Below are positions 34,815 to 43,914 of a stretch of 64,000 bases of DNA, one piece after another (the stretch's first letter is position 1; each line of letters opens with the position of its first letter). This DNA is from CABZJG01 sp902512685. GTDB taxonomy: Bacteria > Pseudomonadota > Alphaproteobacteria > Rhodobacterales > Rhodobacteraceae. The stretch is taken from positions 2,728,001 to 2,792,000 of the forward strand of contig CP179201.1 in assembly GCA_051201605.1 (NCBI GenBank), written 5' to 3'. A model generated the notes under the pieces. That model saw only the letters and a list, made by a program, of their open reading frames with translations, had not been told where the DNA came from and made no database searches. The position numbers and the translations under genes are program-made.

Positions 34815-36620
34815 TTAGGCGGCCGAAGCTCCGTCGGTGAATTGTAGCCGCGCCAAACGCGCATAAAGCCCGCCTTCTGCAACCAGCGCCTGATGGTTTC
34901 CACTGGCGATGATCCGGCCCTGATCAAAGACGACAATGCGATCGGCCTTTTTGACGGTGGCGAGGCGATGCGCCACAATAATAGTTGTACGGTCGCGGGC
35001 CAGGGCTTCAACCGCCTGCTGCACAGCGACTTCGCTTTCCGCATCCAGCGCGCTGGTGGCTTCGTCAAGCAATAGCACCGGCGCATCGCGCAAAATTGCA
35101 CGCGCAATGGCGATGCGCTGCTTTTGCCCCCCGCTGAGCATCACACCGCGCTCGCCCACATAAGTGTCATAGCCATCTGGCAAATCACAGATAAACCCAT
35201 GGGCTGCTGCGGCTTGCGCGGCTGCTTCGATGTCTTGATCCGACGCTGAAGGCCGGCCAAAGCGAATATTTTCCCGCGCTGTTGCCGCAAAAATCATCGG
35301 GTCCTGCGATACAAGCGACATGGTTTGCCGAAAATCATCGCGGCGCATTTTCCCAAGCTCCACACCATCGAGTGTTATTCGACCTGAATCGGGGTCGTAA
35401 AACCGCAAAATCAGCTGAATGATGGTGGTTTTACCAGCTCCTGAGGGACCCACCAATGCAATAGTCTCTCCTGGTTTTATATCCAGAGAAATACCGCCAA
35501 GCGCGGCAGCTGACGGCCGTGAAGGATAGCGAAAGGTCACTTCTTCAAACCGGATGGCGCCTTGGCCATTGGCACGGCGCGAGGTTGGGCTTATCGGGTC
35601 TTTGACCGCATCTTCGATGGCCAATAGCTCGACCAGACGATCGGTTGCCCCTGCGGCCCTTTGCAACTCGCCCCATATCTCAGACAGTGTTGCAACCGAA
35701 CCAGCAACCATCACTGCGTAAATGACAAATTGGACAAGGGTGCCGGGGGTCAAAACCCCCGAGCGAACATCGCGGGCACCGACCCACAGCACGCCGACAA
35801 TACCCGCAAAGACAAGGAAAATAACAATCAGCGTCATCAATGCGCGGGTGTTGATCCGGCGGCTTGCCGAATGGAAACTGTTTTCCGTCACATCACAGAA
35901 GCGTTGCCGGGTTTCGTTTTCATGGGTAAAGGCCTGAACAGTTTGCACCGCGCTTAAAGCTTCGGATGCCGTGCCCGAACTTGCCGCAATCCAATCTTGG
36001 TTCTCTTTGCTCAGTTTGCGCACCCTTCGACCCAAAGTCAAAATCGGGATCAAGATGGCCGGAACAATTAGCAAAACCAGCGAGGTCAGCTTTGCCGATG
36101 TCACCAACATCAAGATCAAACCGCCAACGAATATCAAAACATTGCGCAGCGCAACGGACACTGAAGAGCCGACCACAGAAAGAATTAAAGTCGTATCGGT
36201 GGTGATCCGGCTTAAAACCTCGCCGGTCATAATGTTTTCATAAAATGCCGGGCTCATTGTGATAACGCGGTCAAACACCGCCTTGCGAATGTCGGCGACC
36301 ACCCGTTCGCCGAGCCGGGTGACCAGCGCATAGCGCATCGCCGTACCCAGAGCCAGCAAAAGCGCAACCCCAAGGGCCGCAGCAAAATACTGGTCTAATA
36401 TAGCTTCTTGCGATGTATTAAAATTATCCACCACCCGGCGTACCGCTAAGGGCAAAACCAATGAAACGGCCGCCGTGATCATCAAGGCGAACGTGGCAGC
36501 CGCAATCATAGCCCGATACGGCAGGATAAACGGAAATAGCCCTGTTAGCGCCGTTAGTTTACGCGATGTTTTGCGGTCAATTTCGAGCGGTACCGGGGGA
36601 GAATCGGGTTGCATACTCAT
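34815..36620 (-). CDS. ABC exporter, ABCB/MsbA-like half-transporter
   Basis: Fused membrane and ATPase domains, about 601 residues from ATG 36620 (MSMQPDSPP). Six membrane helices in roughly residues 35-300 (ABC_membrane), then an NBD with Walker A GPSGAGKTTII, signature LSGGQKQRIAIARAIL, Walker B VLLLDEATSALD and switch AHRLATV. It would act as a homodimer, exporting a lipid or hydrophobic compound; the essential msbA-type lipid A flippase and multidrug exporters share this architecture. The region upstream abuts the truncated ugd gene. Confidence 0.9.
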   Translation of the reverse strand: MSMQPDSPPVPLEIDRKTSRKLTALTGLFPFILPYRAMIAAATFALMITAAVSLVLPLAVRRVVDNFNTSQEAILDQYFAAALGVALLLALGTAMRYALVTRLGERVVADIRKAVFDRVITMSPAFYENIMTGEVLSRITTDTTLILSVVGSSVSVALRNVLIFVGGLILMLVTSAKLTSLVLLIVPAILIPILTLGRRVRKLSKENQDWIAASSGTASEALSAVQTVQAFTHENETRQRFCDVTENSFHSASRRINTRALMTLIVIFLVFAGIVGVLWVGARDVRSGVLTPGTLVQFVIYAVMVAGSVATLSEIWGELQRAAGATDRLVELLAIEDAVKDPISPTSRRANGQGAIRFEEVTFRYPSRPSAAALGGISLDIKPGETIALVGPSGAGKTTIIQLILRFYDPDSGRITLDGVELGKMRRDDFRQTMSLVSQDPMIFAATARENIRFGRPSASDQDIEAAAQAAAAHGFICDLPDGYDTYVGERGVMLSGGQKQRIAIARAILRDAPVLLLDEATSALDAESEVAVQQAVEALARDRTTIIVAHRLATVKKADRIVVFDQGRIIASGNHQALVAEGGLYARLARLQFTDGASAA

Positions 36621-36738
36621 CCTATATTTACTGCTGCATGCCTTAAGGCCAATTCGGTGGGGCAGGTCAAGCAAAAGCCGCAAATATCCACAAAATCCCT
36701 CAACTCTAAATTGCCTCTTACCCCTTTAAATTCAAGCC

Positions 36739-37446
36739 CACGCAGCAAACGCGTTTTTGGCCACTAAAATCAGTTTTATCAATGAAATTGCTGCGCTTTG
36801 TGAAAAGGTTGGCGCCGATGTCAAACAGGTGGCCAAAGGCATGGGAATGGACAACCGAATTGGCAGTAAATTTCTTCATGCCGGTCCGGGATATGGCGGC
36901 AGTTGCTTTCCCAAAGACACCAAAGCGCTTGCGCGCATCGGCCAGGAAAATGCGGTTGCGATGCAAATCACCGAAACCGTTATTAAGGTCAATGATGAAA
37001 TCAAACGCCGCATGATCCAAAAGCTTTTGGATTTATGTGATGGCAGCTTTAAAGATAAAATAATTGCTGTGCTCGGAGTGACATTCAAGCCCAACACCGA
37101 TGATATGCGCGATGCGCCCAGCCTGACCATTGTACCAGCGTTAATCGGCAGCGGCGCCAAAGTACGGCTATGTGATCCCCAAGGCCGCCACGAAGGTGAA
37201 CATTTGCTTCCCGGCGGGCGATGGGTAGAAGACCCCTATCAGGCATCACAAAACGCCGACTTATTGGTCATTCTGACCGAATGGAATGAATTTCATGCTT
37301 TGGATTTAAAAATAATTGCCCGCAAAATGAACCGACCAAAGATGGCCGACCTTAGAAATATCTACAGTGCCAAGGATGCCAGAAAAGCCGGCTTTGAATC
37401 CTATGACAGCATCGGACGGGAACCCTTTTCCAAAGAGCCCTCTTAA
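36739..37446 (+). pseudogene. ugd: UDP-glucose 6-dehydrogenase, 5'-truncated
   Basis: Homology to UDP-glucose/GDP-mannose dehydrogenases begins abruptly at AANAFLATKISFINEIA (nt 36742 on) with an in-frame TAA at 36727. About 200 N-terminal residues, including the whole NAD-binding Rossmann domain, are missing. What remains is the central dimerisation helix, the catalytic-Cys segment GPGYGGSCFPKDTKAL, and the UDP-binding C-terminal domain (VLGVTFKPNTDDMRDAPS) through to a normal end. Only a TTG at 36757 could start it. It cannot oxidise UDP-glucose as it stands, and looks like a remnant of a polysaccharide locus after a deletion or rearrangement. Confidence 0.85.
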
Positions 37447-37538
37447 TAATTACTTTATTCTGCGTGCGGAGGGATTGCTGCGCGTTAACCCATTTCAGAT
37501 CATAGTTTGGTCCACATCCACTGCGGGCCATACCTAAT

Positions 37539-38627
37539 ATGACTGAAAATTCCTCTCGTTTATCCCTGCCCTACATTCAGCCATCCCAAGCGCAAAAACA
37601 TGTCACGCACAATCAAGCGCTGCGCCAGTTGGATATATTGGTACAAATGACAGCTATTTCAGACAGCCGAGACAGCGCGCCCCTTAGTGCAGAAGAAGGT
37701 GATTGTTATTTAATTCCGCCCGGTGCAAGCGGCGCATGGGCTGGTCATAGTGGTGATATTGCCCTCTGGCAGGATGGCAATTGGGCATTTTTTGCCCCAC
37801 AACCCGGCTGGCGGATTTTTGTGCTTTCAAGCGGGGTCCTGCGGGCTTTTGATGGCACAGACTGGCAAGCCATTAGCGGCGCGGCGCAGGGGTCGGTTGA
37901 TGCGGCCTTTGAAAGCCTGTCCATCGGGGCTGAGACCACCGAGCAACAAAAACTTGCCGTTAAAACTGAAAAAGCGCTTTGGACTGCTGTCCCAAGCGGC
38001 GAAGACGGTTCTGGCAGCATCTTGCATATCCTGAACAAAGAAACCGCGGCGCAGGATGCGGGTTTCATTTTCCAAAGTGATGGCCAAACCCGCGCCTTGG
38101 TGGGGCTTTTGGGGGCTGATGATTTTCGCATCACAACCACCGAGGATAACATCACTTTTCGCGAAGGTCTGCGGATCGATGCAGCAACGGCCTGTGTCAG
38201 CTTGCCCAATTTACCAAGGTTTCACGCCTATACCAATTACAACAATGATGCCCCGGCAGATCAATGGATCAAAATCGGTATTAATATGGCCGAATTTAAT
38301 GATCAGGGCTGTTTTAATCCCGCGAAAAATGTTTTTCGAGCGCCCACTCAGGGCAGTTACTATTTGGCCGGACAAGTGATGTTTAAAGAAACCACTTCGA
38401 ATTTAACCCAATTAAAGGCGCGCTTAATGCGCAACGGCACGCATGAAATAAAATCATCTCGCGCGGCGAATACCGCGCCGCATATGGATGGTCTAAGCGC
38501 CGTCAAAACCGAAGCATTTGTTGCACTCGGCGCCGGGGAAGAGGTCGAGCTGCAAGGCTTTGCCGCAGCCCACGGATGCCAATTTGCCGAGGAACTTACC
38601 TTTTTCTGGGGCTATAAAATTGGCTGA
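37539..38627 (+). CDS. DUF2793 protein with C1q/TNF-like C-terminal domain
   Basis: 362 residues. The N-terminal 100 residues (RLSLPYIQPSQAQKHVTHNQ, ... GDCYLIPPGASGAWAGHSGD, PGWRIFV) match DUF2793, a domain common in Rhodobacterales phage-tail and GTA-like structural proteins. The last ~140 residues (FDQGCFNPAKN-like FNDQGCFNPAKNVFRAPTQG, SYYLAGQVMF, ELTFFWGYKIG) have the spacing of a C1q/TNF jelly-roll, often seen in receptor-binding or adhesive proteins. No phage or GTA gene is nearby and no signal peptide is seen. It probably mediates surface binding; this is an inference. Confidence 0.7.
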   Translation: MTENSSRLSLPYIQPSQAQKHVTHNQALRQLDILVQMTAISDSRDSAPLSAEEGDCYLIPPGASGAWAGHSGDIALWQDGNWAFFAPQPGWRIFVLSSGVLRAFDGTDWQAISGAAQGSVDAAFESLSIGAETTEQQKLAVKTEKALWTAVPSGEDGSGSILHILNKETAAQDAGFIFQSDGQTRALVGLLGADDFRITTTEDNITFREGLRIDAATACVSLPNLPRFHAYTNYNNDAPADQWIKIGINMAEFNDQGCFNPAKNVFRAPTQGSYYLAGQVMFKETTSNLTQLKARLMRNGTHEIKSSRAANTAPHMDGLSAVKTEAFVALGAGEEVELQGFAAAHGCQFAEELTFFWGYKIG

Positions 38628-38675
38628 CCTAAGAGCTAAACTATACTATTGCCCATCTCACGAGGGTGTTCTTTA

Positions 38676-39674
38676 TCATTTTGGCCGTGGCCTGAATTTT
38701 ACAATAAAGTTCCCTCGCTTGTGGCCTTTATCAATCCGGGCATGTGCGTCCTGGATCTGATCAAGAGTAAATGTGGCGTCTATGATTGGTTTAATGGCAC
38801 CTGACGTTGCCAATTTAACAATCTTTTCCAGCGATGCGCGCGTCGCAAATGACGTGCCACTGACGATTTTATGCATGCCAAATACGCTGCGAAAAGGGGC
38901 GGCCAGACCTTCTGCCAGCGTTCCTGTGACAAGCGCAAAGCGCCCTTGTTTGTTCAGTAAGTGATGGTGTTTTGCATAGGGTATCGTGCCTAGACAATCC
39001 ACAATCACATCAAACTTATCGGTCAAATTTTCCAGGTTTGTAACAGTATAATCGATACAGCTTTTTGCCCCATTTTCCCTTAGAAAATCATGATTTGCAG
39101 ATGACGCTATGGCGGTAACATGGGCGCCCATTTGGCTTGCGATCTGAACCACCGCAATACCGACCGAACCCGCAGCTGCATTGACTAGGATGCGCTCGCC
39201 TCTTTTAAGATCGGATTTTTCTATGAAGTACAGTGCGGTTGTGCCGCCAAATACAAGTGATGCTGCTTCAGCGGGGGTCAATTCGTCCGGACAATGGGTG
39301 ATTGCAGCAGCTTCGCCGATTGCGACAAACTCTGAATGAGTGGCCATTTTCAACTCAGTGCTACCAAAAACCAAATCGCCCGGGTTGAACTTTGTAACAC
39401 TTGCGCCGACCTGCGTGACTTTACCAGCAAACACTGTCCCAAGGATTTCTGTACGGGGCCTGTTGAAACCAAATACCAGTGACATAATAAATTCGTACCC
39501 CTTTGGTACAGTCTTTGATCGGATGCGCGCATCACCGGAATTTACGCTTGCGGCTTGGTTCTGGATCAGCATTTGGTTGGCTTTTAGAACGGGCACGGGC
39601 CTTTGAGCTATCTGAATGACTTCAGGTCCTCCAAATCCGGTTAAAACAGCCGCTTTCATGGTCGCGGGGGTCAT
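38676..39674 (-). CDS. Zinc-independent MDR oxidoreductase
   Basis: NAD(P)-dependent quinone-reductase-like dehydrogenase, 332 residues. Start at 39674 with AAAGGAG upstream. The GroES-like domain has AASVNSGDARIRS; the Rossmann loop reads VNAAAGSVGIAVVQIASQMG; SCIDYTVTNLENLTDKFDVI is typical of the family. It lacks zinc ligands. A paralogous but distinct enzyme is encoded at 22229. The substrate is unknown; no operon partner. Confidence 0.85.
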   Translation of the reverse strand: MTPATMKAAVLTGFGGPEVIQIAQRPVPVLKANQMLIQNQAASVNSGDARIRSKTVPKGYEFIMSLVFGFNRPRTEILGTVFAGKVTQVGASVTKFNPGDLVFGSTELKMATHSEFVAIGEAAAITHCPDELTPAEAASLVFGGTTALYFIEKSDLKRGERILVNAAAGSVGIAVVQIASQMGAHVTAIASSANHDFLRENGAKSCIDYTVTNLENLTDKFDVIVDCLGTIPYAKHHHLLNKQGRFALVTGTLAEGLAAPFRSVFGMHKIVSGTSFATRASLEKIVKLATSGAIKPIIDATFTLDQIQDAHARIDKGHKRGNFIVKFRPRPK

Positions 39675-39835
39675 GCGTGTACTCCTTTCAGAGTAGGTTG
39701 ATTGAGAAAGTTAAATTCCCCAAGAGTTGCAACATGTCCAAGACATGGGGGCACACTTTGGGTGTTCATGGAAATTGCCCCGCAAGATTCTTGAAGAAAG
39801 TATTGCAGCGTTAAGGTATCAAATGAGAGGTAGGG

Positions 39836-40057
39836 CTACTCTTTCAATTCTACCGAAAAGACGTCACTAATTTCTTTTTCAAAGACACGGGCGATCAAAA
39901 AGGCCAGCTCAAGCGTTGGGTAATATTTGGCATTTTCGATTGCAACGATGGTTTGCCTGGTGACCCCGACCTGATCGGCCAGTGCTTTTTGCGTCATCTC
40001 ATCGGCATCAAAGCGCAGACGGCGGATCGAGTTTGTTATGGTTAGCTTTTGGGCCAT
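39836..40057 (-). CDS. XRE-family transcriptional regulator
   Basis: 73-residue single-domain HTH_3 protein: MTQKALADQVGVTRQTIVAIENAKYYPTLE contains the recognition helix (positions about 28-48). Similar small Cro/CI-like proteins pair with multi-pass membrane proteins. Here the start lies 1 nt after the stop of the membrane protein at 40059, so the two are co-translated, and the regulator probably controls its own operon. Confidence 0.88.
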   Translation of the reverse strand: MAQKLTITNSIRRLRFDADEMTQKALADQVGVTRQTIVAIENAKYYPTLELAFLIARVFEKEISDVFSVELKE

Positions 40058-40058
40058 A

Positions 40059-40520
40059 TCAAAAGCTCATCCGGTAGCGGGCCAATTTGGCGATCTCGCC
40101 CACAAGTCCCCCAAGCGAATAGCTAAACATCAATAAAATAAGGCAGTCGATTGGTGCGTATCCGAACTTTATCCCCGCGATCAGGGCGATAAATCCAGCG
40201 CCGGTAAACGCAATGGTGATTTTGTTACCGGTGTTAGCGATCATCTTGTCCCGCTCATCGTTGATGAAATTATGGTCGGTCTCCCCAGTAATAACCGTTT
40301 CGATGATCGCAAAAAGAACTGTGCCGATGATGGCTATAATGATCCCAGCTCCGATCGCAATGATGATAACCCAGAACATCGTTTCGGCCCATCTTTGGAT
40401 TGCGTCAGGACCATCCATTACACCTGATGCGTAAAGGTCCCGTACTTTGAAAAGTATCCAAATATTAATGCTGATCCCAATGATAATTTGAAGGATCGTG
40501 TTTTTCTCTTCATGTGACAT
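40059..40520 (-). CDS. Small multi-pass membrane protein paired with XRE regulator
   Basis: 153 residues from ATG 40520 (MSHEEKNTILQ), chosen over 40574 because AAGGAATGACCAC precedes it. Four hydrophobic segments (about residues 10-27, 45-75, 105-120, 125-145) with a charged central loop NFINDERDKMIANTG. The NDERD..I pattern and pairing with a small XRE regulator resemble DUF2178-type proteins of unknown function. No enzyme motif seen. Confidence 0.7.
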   Translation of the reverse strand: MSHEEKNTILQIIIGISINIWILFKVRDLYASGVMDGPDAIQRWAETMFWVIIIAIGAGIIIAIIGTVLFAIIETVITGETDHNFINDERDKMIANTGNKITIAFTGAGFIALIAGIKFGYAPIDCLILLMFSYSLGGLVGEIAKLARYRMSF

Positions 40521-40535
40521 GTGGTCATTCCTTAT

Positions 40536-40551
40536 GTCGCAAATATACGAC
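40536..40551. promoter_or_regulatory. Candidate operator of the membrane-protein/XRE operon
   Basis: 16-bp palindromic element GTCGCAAATATACGAC, 16 bp upstream of the membrane-protein start; GTCG/CGAC arms are perfect and the centre is partly symmetric. Its place in front of an operon ending in an XRE repressor makes it a plausible autoregulatory site. Confidence 0.4.
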
Positions 40552-40741
40552 TTGGTGTAAAAAATTATATACATGATATGATCACAAAATCCGAGGATGT
40601 CAAATAATTTTTACTCTATGTCAATTATTTTTGATATACCAGTTAGATATAAAAGGGTTATAGGTATGCAATTACGCGTATCTACAGGTACGATCGATTG
40701 TTTCATCGCTGGCTGTGGAATCATCAATAGACCGCATGGCG

Positions 40742-41221
40742 CTACAAAGCTTCCATGGGGTCATTTAAAGGCTTCAAAATTACCTTTGGGATGTTATTTT
40801 TTAAAGCATCACGAATCTCGGTCAGAAGATCCACTTCACTGGGGCCTTCCGGGGCTTTTTCAACAGTTGCTTCTTTTTTGGCAGAGGCCTCTTTTACTTT
40901 GGTCACATAGCGCACCAGCATGAACACCACAAAAGCAATGATCAAGAAATTGATGACGGCCATGATGAAAGCACCATATGCAAAGACCGCAGCGCCCGCT
41001 TCGCGGGCGGCTTCCAGTGATGCTCCGGCAGCGACATCCCCGGCCAGAACAGTGTACATGTTGGTAAAGTCCACACCGCCCATAAAGAGTCCAATAATTG
41101 GGTTGATCAAATCACCAACCATGGATTTTACAATGGCCGTGAAGGCCGCTCCAATAATTATTCCAACGGCCATGTCCATGACATTTCCTTTGGCTATAAA
41201 ATCTTTAAATTCTTTAAACAT
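40742..41221 (-). CDS. mscL: Large-conductance mechanosensitive channel
   Basis: Osmotic safety valve in the inner membrane, a homopentamer. 159 residues, slightly longer than E. coli MscL (136). The amphipathic N-terminus MFKEFKDFIAKGNVMDMAVG and TM1 GIIIGAAFTAIVKSMVGDL are highly conserved; the periplasmic loop is Ala-rich; TM2 is FLIIAFVVFMLVRYV; the C-terminal helix ends LLTEIRDALKN. Single gene with its own promoter region. Confidence 0.95.
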   Translation of the reverse strand: MFKEFKDFIAKGNVMDMAVGIIIGAAFTAIVKSMVGDLINPIIGLFMGGVDFTNMYTVLAGDVAAGASLEAAREAGAAVFAYGAFIMAVINFLIIAFVVFMLVRYVTKVKEASAKKEATVEKAPEGPSEVDLLTEIRDALKNNIPKVILKPLNDPMEAL

Positions 41222-41837
41222 GTTATCCCTTCCAACTATGTTTGCTCACAGGTTTTCCTGTTTTTCCACACTACTATAAAGTGTCTTGTAAATAACAGAA
41301 AAAACCTTGAATTGTGAAACCTGCTTCCGTAATTCGCCAGTATCGGATCTTGAAAATTAATATTTCCCTCCCAGCATATTACCAAAGAAACACTGGTTAT
41401 TGTAATATTATCAGTTATTTATCTATCACTTGATTAATTAAGTTTGGTGACAGCGGCGGACCGGGCACAGGCGGCTCATGTCCCAACCACACCACTATGC
41501 ACAAACTGGTGCATGCAATATCAATAGCTTATTTGTTTATGGTTCGTGAAAAAGAACTGCAAAAGTGACACTCTTTGAACTGACCTACGTATTTTGGCTA
41601 AGGTCTATATGGTGATAGGTTTGCAACTGTTGGCAGGGTCAAAAAAGAGAAGAGCGATTTCCCCCGATATCACTAATGGTAGCCCCCAGTCATAACACCA
41701 CCGGCGGAAATTTGCCGCTAAAAAGCTAAAGTAAAGCTGATACTGGGCAAAAAAAACAACAAGTGATCCGATTACTTTTTCTTAACGTAGATAGATTATC
41801 CAATATTAAGTTGGTGTTTCAAAATTTGGAGATTATT
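41222..41837. other. 616-bp intergenic region, no gene recognised
   Basis: AT-rich near mscL, with a more GC-rich patch around 41450-41500 and 41640-41720. I found no tRNA, no ORF with recognisable product, and no long inverted repeat. A short imperfect repeat (ATGCACAAACTGGTGCAT) lies at 41497-41514. The 3' part must contain the fasciclin-gene promoter. Confidence 0.4.
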
Positions 41838-42323
41838 ATGATAAGACGTACTTTTTTTTCAATGACATGTGCTGCAGCCTTGATGTCTGCTTCTGTAGGT
41901 TTTGCAGACGGGCACTCCAAAGACATCGTTGATACGGCCGTTGAGGCTGGCGCATTCAATACGTTGGTCGCAGCTGTGCAAGCCGCCGGTCTGGTGGATA
42001 CGTTGAAAAGTGAAGGACCATTTACCGTTTTTGCTCCCACGGATGAAGCTTTTGCAGCTCTACCAGCGGGAACAGTCGAAACACTTTTAAAGCCAGAAAA
42101 TAAGGCACAGCTGATTGCTATCCTAACCTATCATGTGGTGGCAGGCAAAGTGATGAGCGGTGATCTCAGCAATGGCATGACAGCTCTCACAGTTCAAGGA
42201 AGCAATATAACCATCATGACAAACGGTGGCGTCACAGTGAATGGCGCAAACGTTGTATCAGCAGACATTGAGACATCAAACGGTGTCATCCATGTGATTG
42301 ATGCGGTCATCATTCCTGAATAA
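41838..42323 (+). CDS. Secreted fasciclin (FAS1) domain protein
   Basis: 161 residues from ATG 41838, preceded by TTTGGAGATT; the frame is open from 41763 but upstream residues do not look coding. Signal peptide MIRRTFFSMTCAAALMSASV with cleavage after GFA. One complete FAS1 domain: TLVAAVQAAGLVDTLKSEG, the H1 box GPFTVFAPTDEAFAAL, the YH motif ILTYHVVAG, and H2-like GVIHVIDAVIIP at the end. Secreted adhesion-type domain common in marine alphaproteobacteria. It stands alone and is followed by a strong terminator. Confidence 0.92.
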   Translation: MIRRTFFSMTCAAALMSASVGFADGHSKDIVDTAVEAGAFNTLVAAVQAAGLVDTLKSEGPFTVFAPTDEAFAALPAGTVETLLKPENKAQLIAILTYHVVAGKVMSGDLSNGMTALTVQGSNITIMTNGGVTVNGANVVSADIETSNGVIHVIDAVIIPE

Positions 42324-42336
42324 AGTAAAATCGCGT

Positions 42337-42370
42337 AGCTGCCTGTTTTTGGACAGGCAGCTAATTTTTT
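42337..42370 (+). terminator. Rho-independent terminator after the fasciclin gene
   Basis: Perfect 10-bp stem AGCTGCCTGT / ACAGGCAGCT with a 6-nt loop, followed by AATTTTTT, 14 nt past the stop. Confidence 0.92.
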
Positions 42371-42668
42371 GAGCGAGCGCCCCTGCACTTACCAAAGGCG
42401 CATCAAACTTTCACAGTCTTTGCTGGCCATGAAAAGCGTATTTATCTTCGCGTGTTAACAGCTTCTATCAATAAGATATCCGTAACATCGCAAGAAGCCG
42501 CTGATAAGTTGATCCAAAATATTCAGCTGAAAATACCAAAGCGCTATTACGGCGACGCGCAATTCGTATTCCCGAAATCAAATTTGAACCAATTTGCGTT
42601 AAACACCGTATAGAATACGAGCTAATAAAAAAGTTCAGTGTTTCGCCGTGGCAATCTGAGAGTTTATA
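42371..42668. other. Region upstream of the RND operon; no intact gene
   Basis: No start-to-stop gene is recognised. A frame without a clear start runs from about 42385 to 42610 and includes ISVTSQEAADKLIQ; it may be decayed coding sequence. Bases 42473-42510 match 47303-47340 downstream of the pump (repeat described separately). The pump promoter should lie at the right end. Confidence 0.4.
42473..42510 (+). repeat. Imperfect direct repeat, left copy
   Basis: 32 of 38 positions match the copy at 47303-47340, and similarity is about 45 of 60 when extended rightwards. Both copies read in the same phase as x-S-x-T-S-x-E-A-x-D-K-L, suggesting two relics of one coding sequence on either side of the RND pump. 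Confidence 0.6.
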
Positions 42669-43910
42669 ATGAAAAAAATTTACCGTTTGTTTTTAGTCTT
42701 CATCCGTGAAGCCGTCTGGATAGCTGTCGCAATTGCATGCGTCTATGGTGGCTTTCGCGGGTATCAGTATCTTGGCGAAAACCGTGAAGTAGTTGAAATC
42801 CAACCTGTAGAGCGCCCTGTTGCTTTAGTCGAAACCATAGAAGTAGCTCGATTTGAGCAGCCCCTGCCTGTACGCTCCGAAGGGTTTGTGAGCCCCTACA
42901 GGCAAGTAAGCGTCTCGGCACAAAGTGGCGGCCGAATTTCAAACCTTCACCCATCCGTGATCAATCTTGGCACATTTTCCAAAGGCGAAGTGTTGGTACA
43001 ACTCGACGATGGCTCAGAGCGTGCGTTACTAAATCAAACACTGGCAAATGTTGAGGCAACGCAGGCACGTTTAATTTTGGTTGAAGCGCAGTTGAAACGG
43101 ACCGAAGAACTAACGTCCCGCGGGTTTGCAAGCCAGCAAGCGCTCGATCAACTACTGTCACAAAAAGCAGAATTGACCGCCAGTTTGAATTCTTTGATCG
43201 CGGCTCAGGAAAGCGCGTCTATCGCAGTCAACAGTAAGAAAATTGTTGCACCTTTCAGCGGCGCTGTGCTTGAGAAATTGCAAGAAGTCGGCAGCGTCGT
43301 TGCAAGCGGTCAGTCGATTGCTGAGATTTATACCAACAACCAAATGGAGGTCATTATTCCGGTGCGCGAAGCCGAGGCGGCGCTGATACCCGGAATGTTT
43401 GAAGACATTACAGCGAAGGCCCGCGTAAACGTTGGTTTTGCAGGGCAAACTTACCAATGGAACGCCCACGTAAGCCGAGTGGATCCTGCCCTTGACCCCC
43501 GGACGCGCACTTTGAGCGTATCGATCGGACTTGACAACGTTGGCAAGCCGGTTTTACTAAATCCAAACTCACCTTCTTTCGGGACGATTCCGGCGCTGAT
43601 AAATGCCTTTGCCAAAGTTCAAATTGATGGCATCGAACAGAAGAATACTTATGCAATTCCGTCCACAGCAATCCGCAGTGACAACCAAATATGGGTGTTT
43701 GAAGCAACCGAAGATGACCGTGGGACACTGCTAGCAGTTGACGCGCGACCAACCCATTTCGACGGCGAGACGACCTATGTAGTCGTTGACAATTGGCCGG
43801 CTGGCACACGCTTGATACTGACGTCGATCGCGGCGCCAAAACCTGGGATGCCGCTGCGTGATCTCACAATCAAGGGTACCGAGATGGCTGCCGCGGATCT
43901 GGGGGATTAA
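42669..43910 (+). CDS. RND efflux periplasmic adaptor subunit
   Basis: Membrane-fusion protein, 413 residues, anchored by an N-terminal helix (FIREAVWIAVAIACVYGGF, residues 10-28). Lipoyl half-motifs flank an alpha-helical hairpin (about residues 110-180, RALLNQTLANVEATQARLI...): VSPYRQVSVSAQSGGRISNL before it and VNSKKIVAPFSGAVLEKLQE after it. A beta-barrel domain follows (RVDPALDPRTRTLSVSIGL). It links the inner-membrane pump at 43915 to an outer-membrane channel; no TolC-like gene is in the window. Confidence 0.92.
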   Translation: MKKIYRLFLVFIREAVWIAVAIACVYGGFRGYQYLGENREVVEIQPVERPVALVETIEVARFEQPLPVRSEGFVSPYRQVSVSAQSGGRISNLHPSVINLGTFSKGEVLVQLDDGSERALLNQTLANVEATQARLILVEAQLKRTEELTSRGFASQQALDQLLSQKAELTASLNSLIAAQESASIAVNSKKIVAPFSGAVLEKLQEVGSVVASGQSIAEIYTNNQMEVIIPVREAEAALIPGMFEDITAKARVNVGFAGQTYQWNAHVSRVDPALDPRTRTLSVSIGLDNVGKPVLLNPNSPSFGTIPALINAFAKVQIDGIEQKNTYAIPSTAIRSDNQIWVFEATEDDRGTLLAVDARPTHFDGETTYVVVDNWPAGTRLILTSIAAPKPGMPLRDLTIKGTEMAAADLGD

Positions 43911-43914
43911 GTCT

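Noticed and set aside
34667..35107. Open frame extending the acyl-CoA synthetase upstream to 780 codons
   Set aside because: The extension overlaps the ABC exporter gene on the same strand in another frame; the ATG at 34666 has a good ribosome site and gives the family length.
37539..38627. Prophage or gene transfer agent cluster
   Set aside because: Only one tail-like protein is present; no capsid, terminase, portal or lysis genes lie nearby.
40597..40923. 108-codon ORF on the plus strand
   Set aside because: Antisense to the mscL 3' end with no protein-like pattern.
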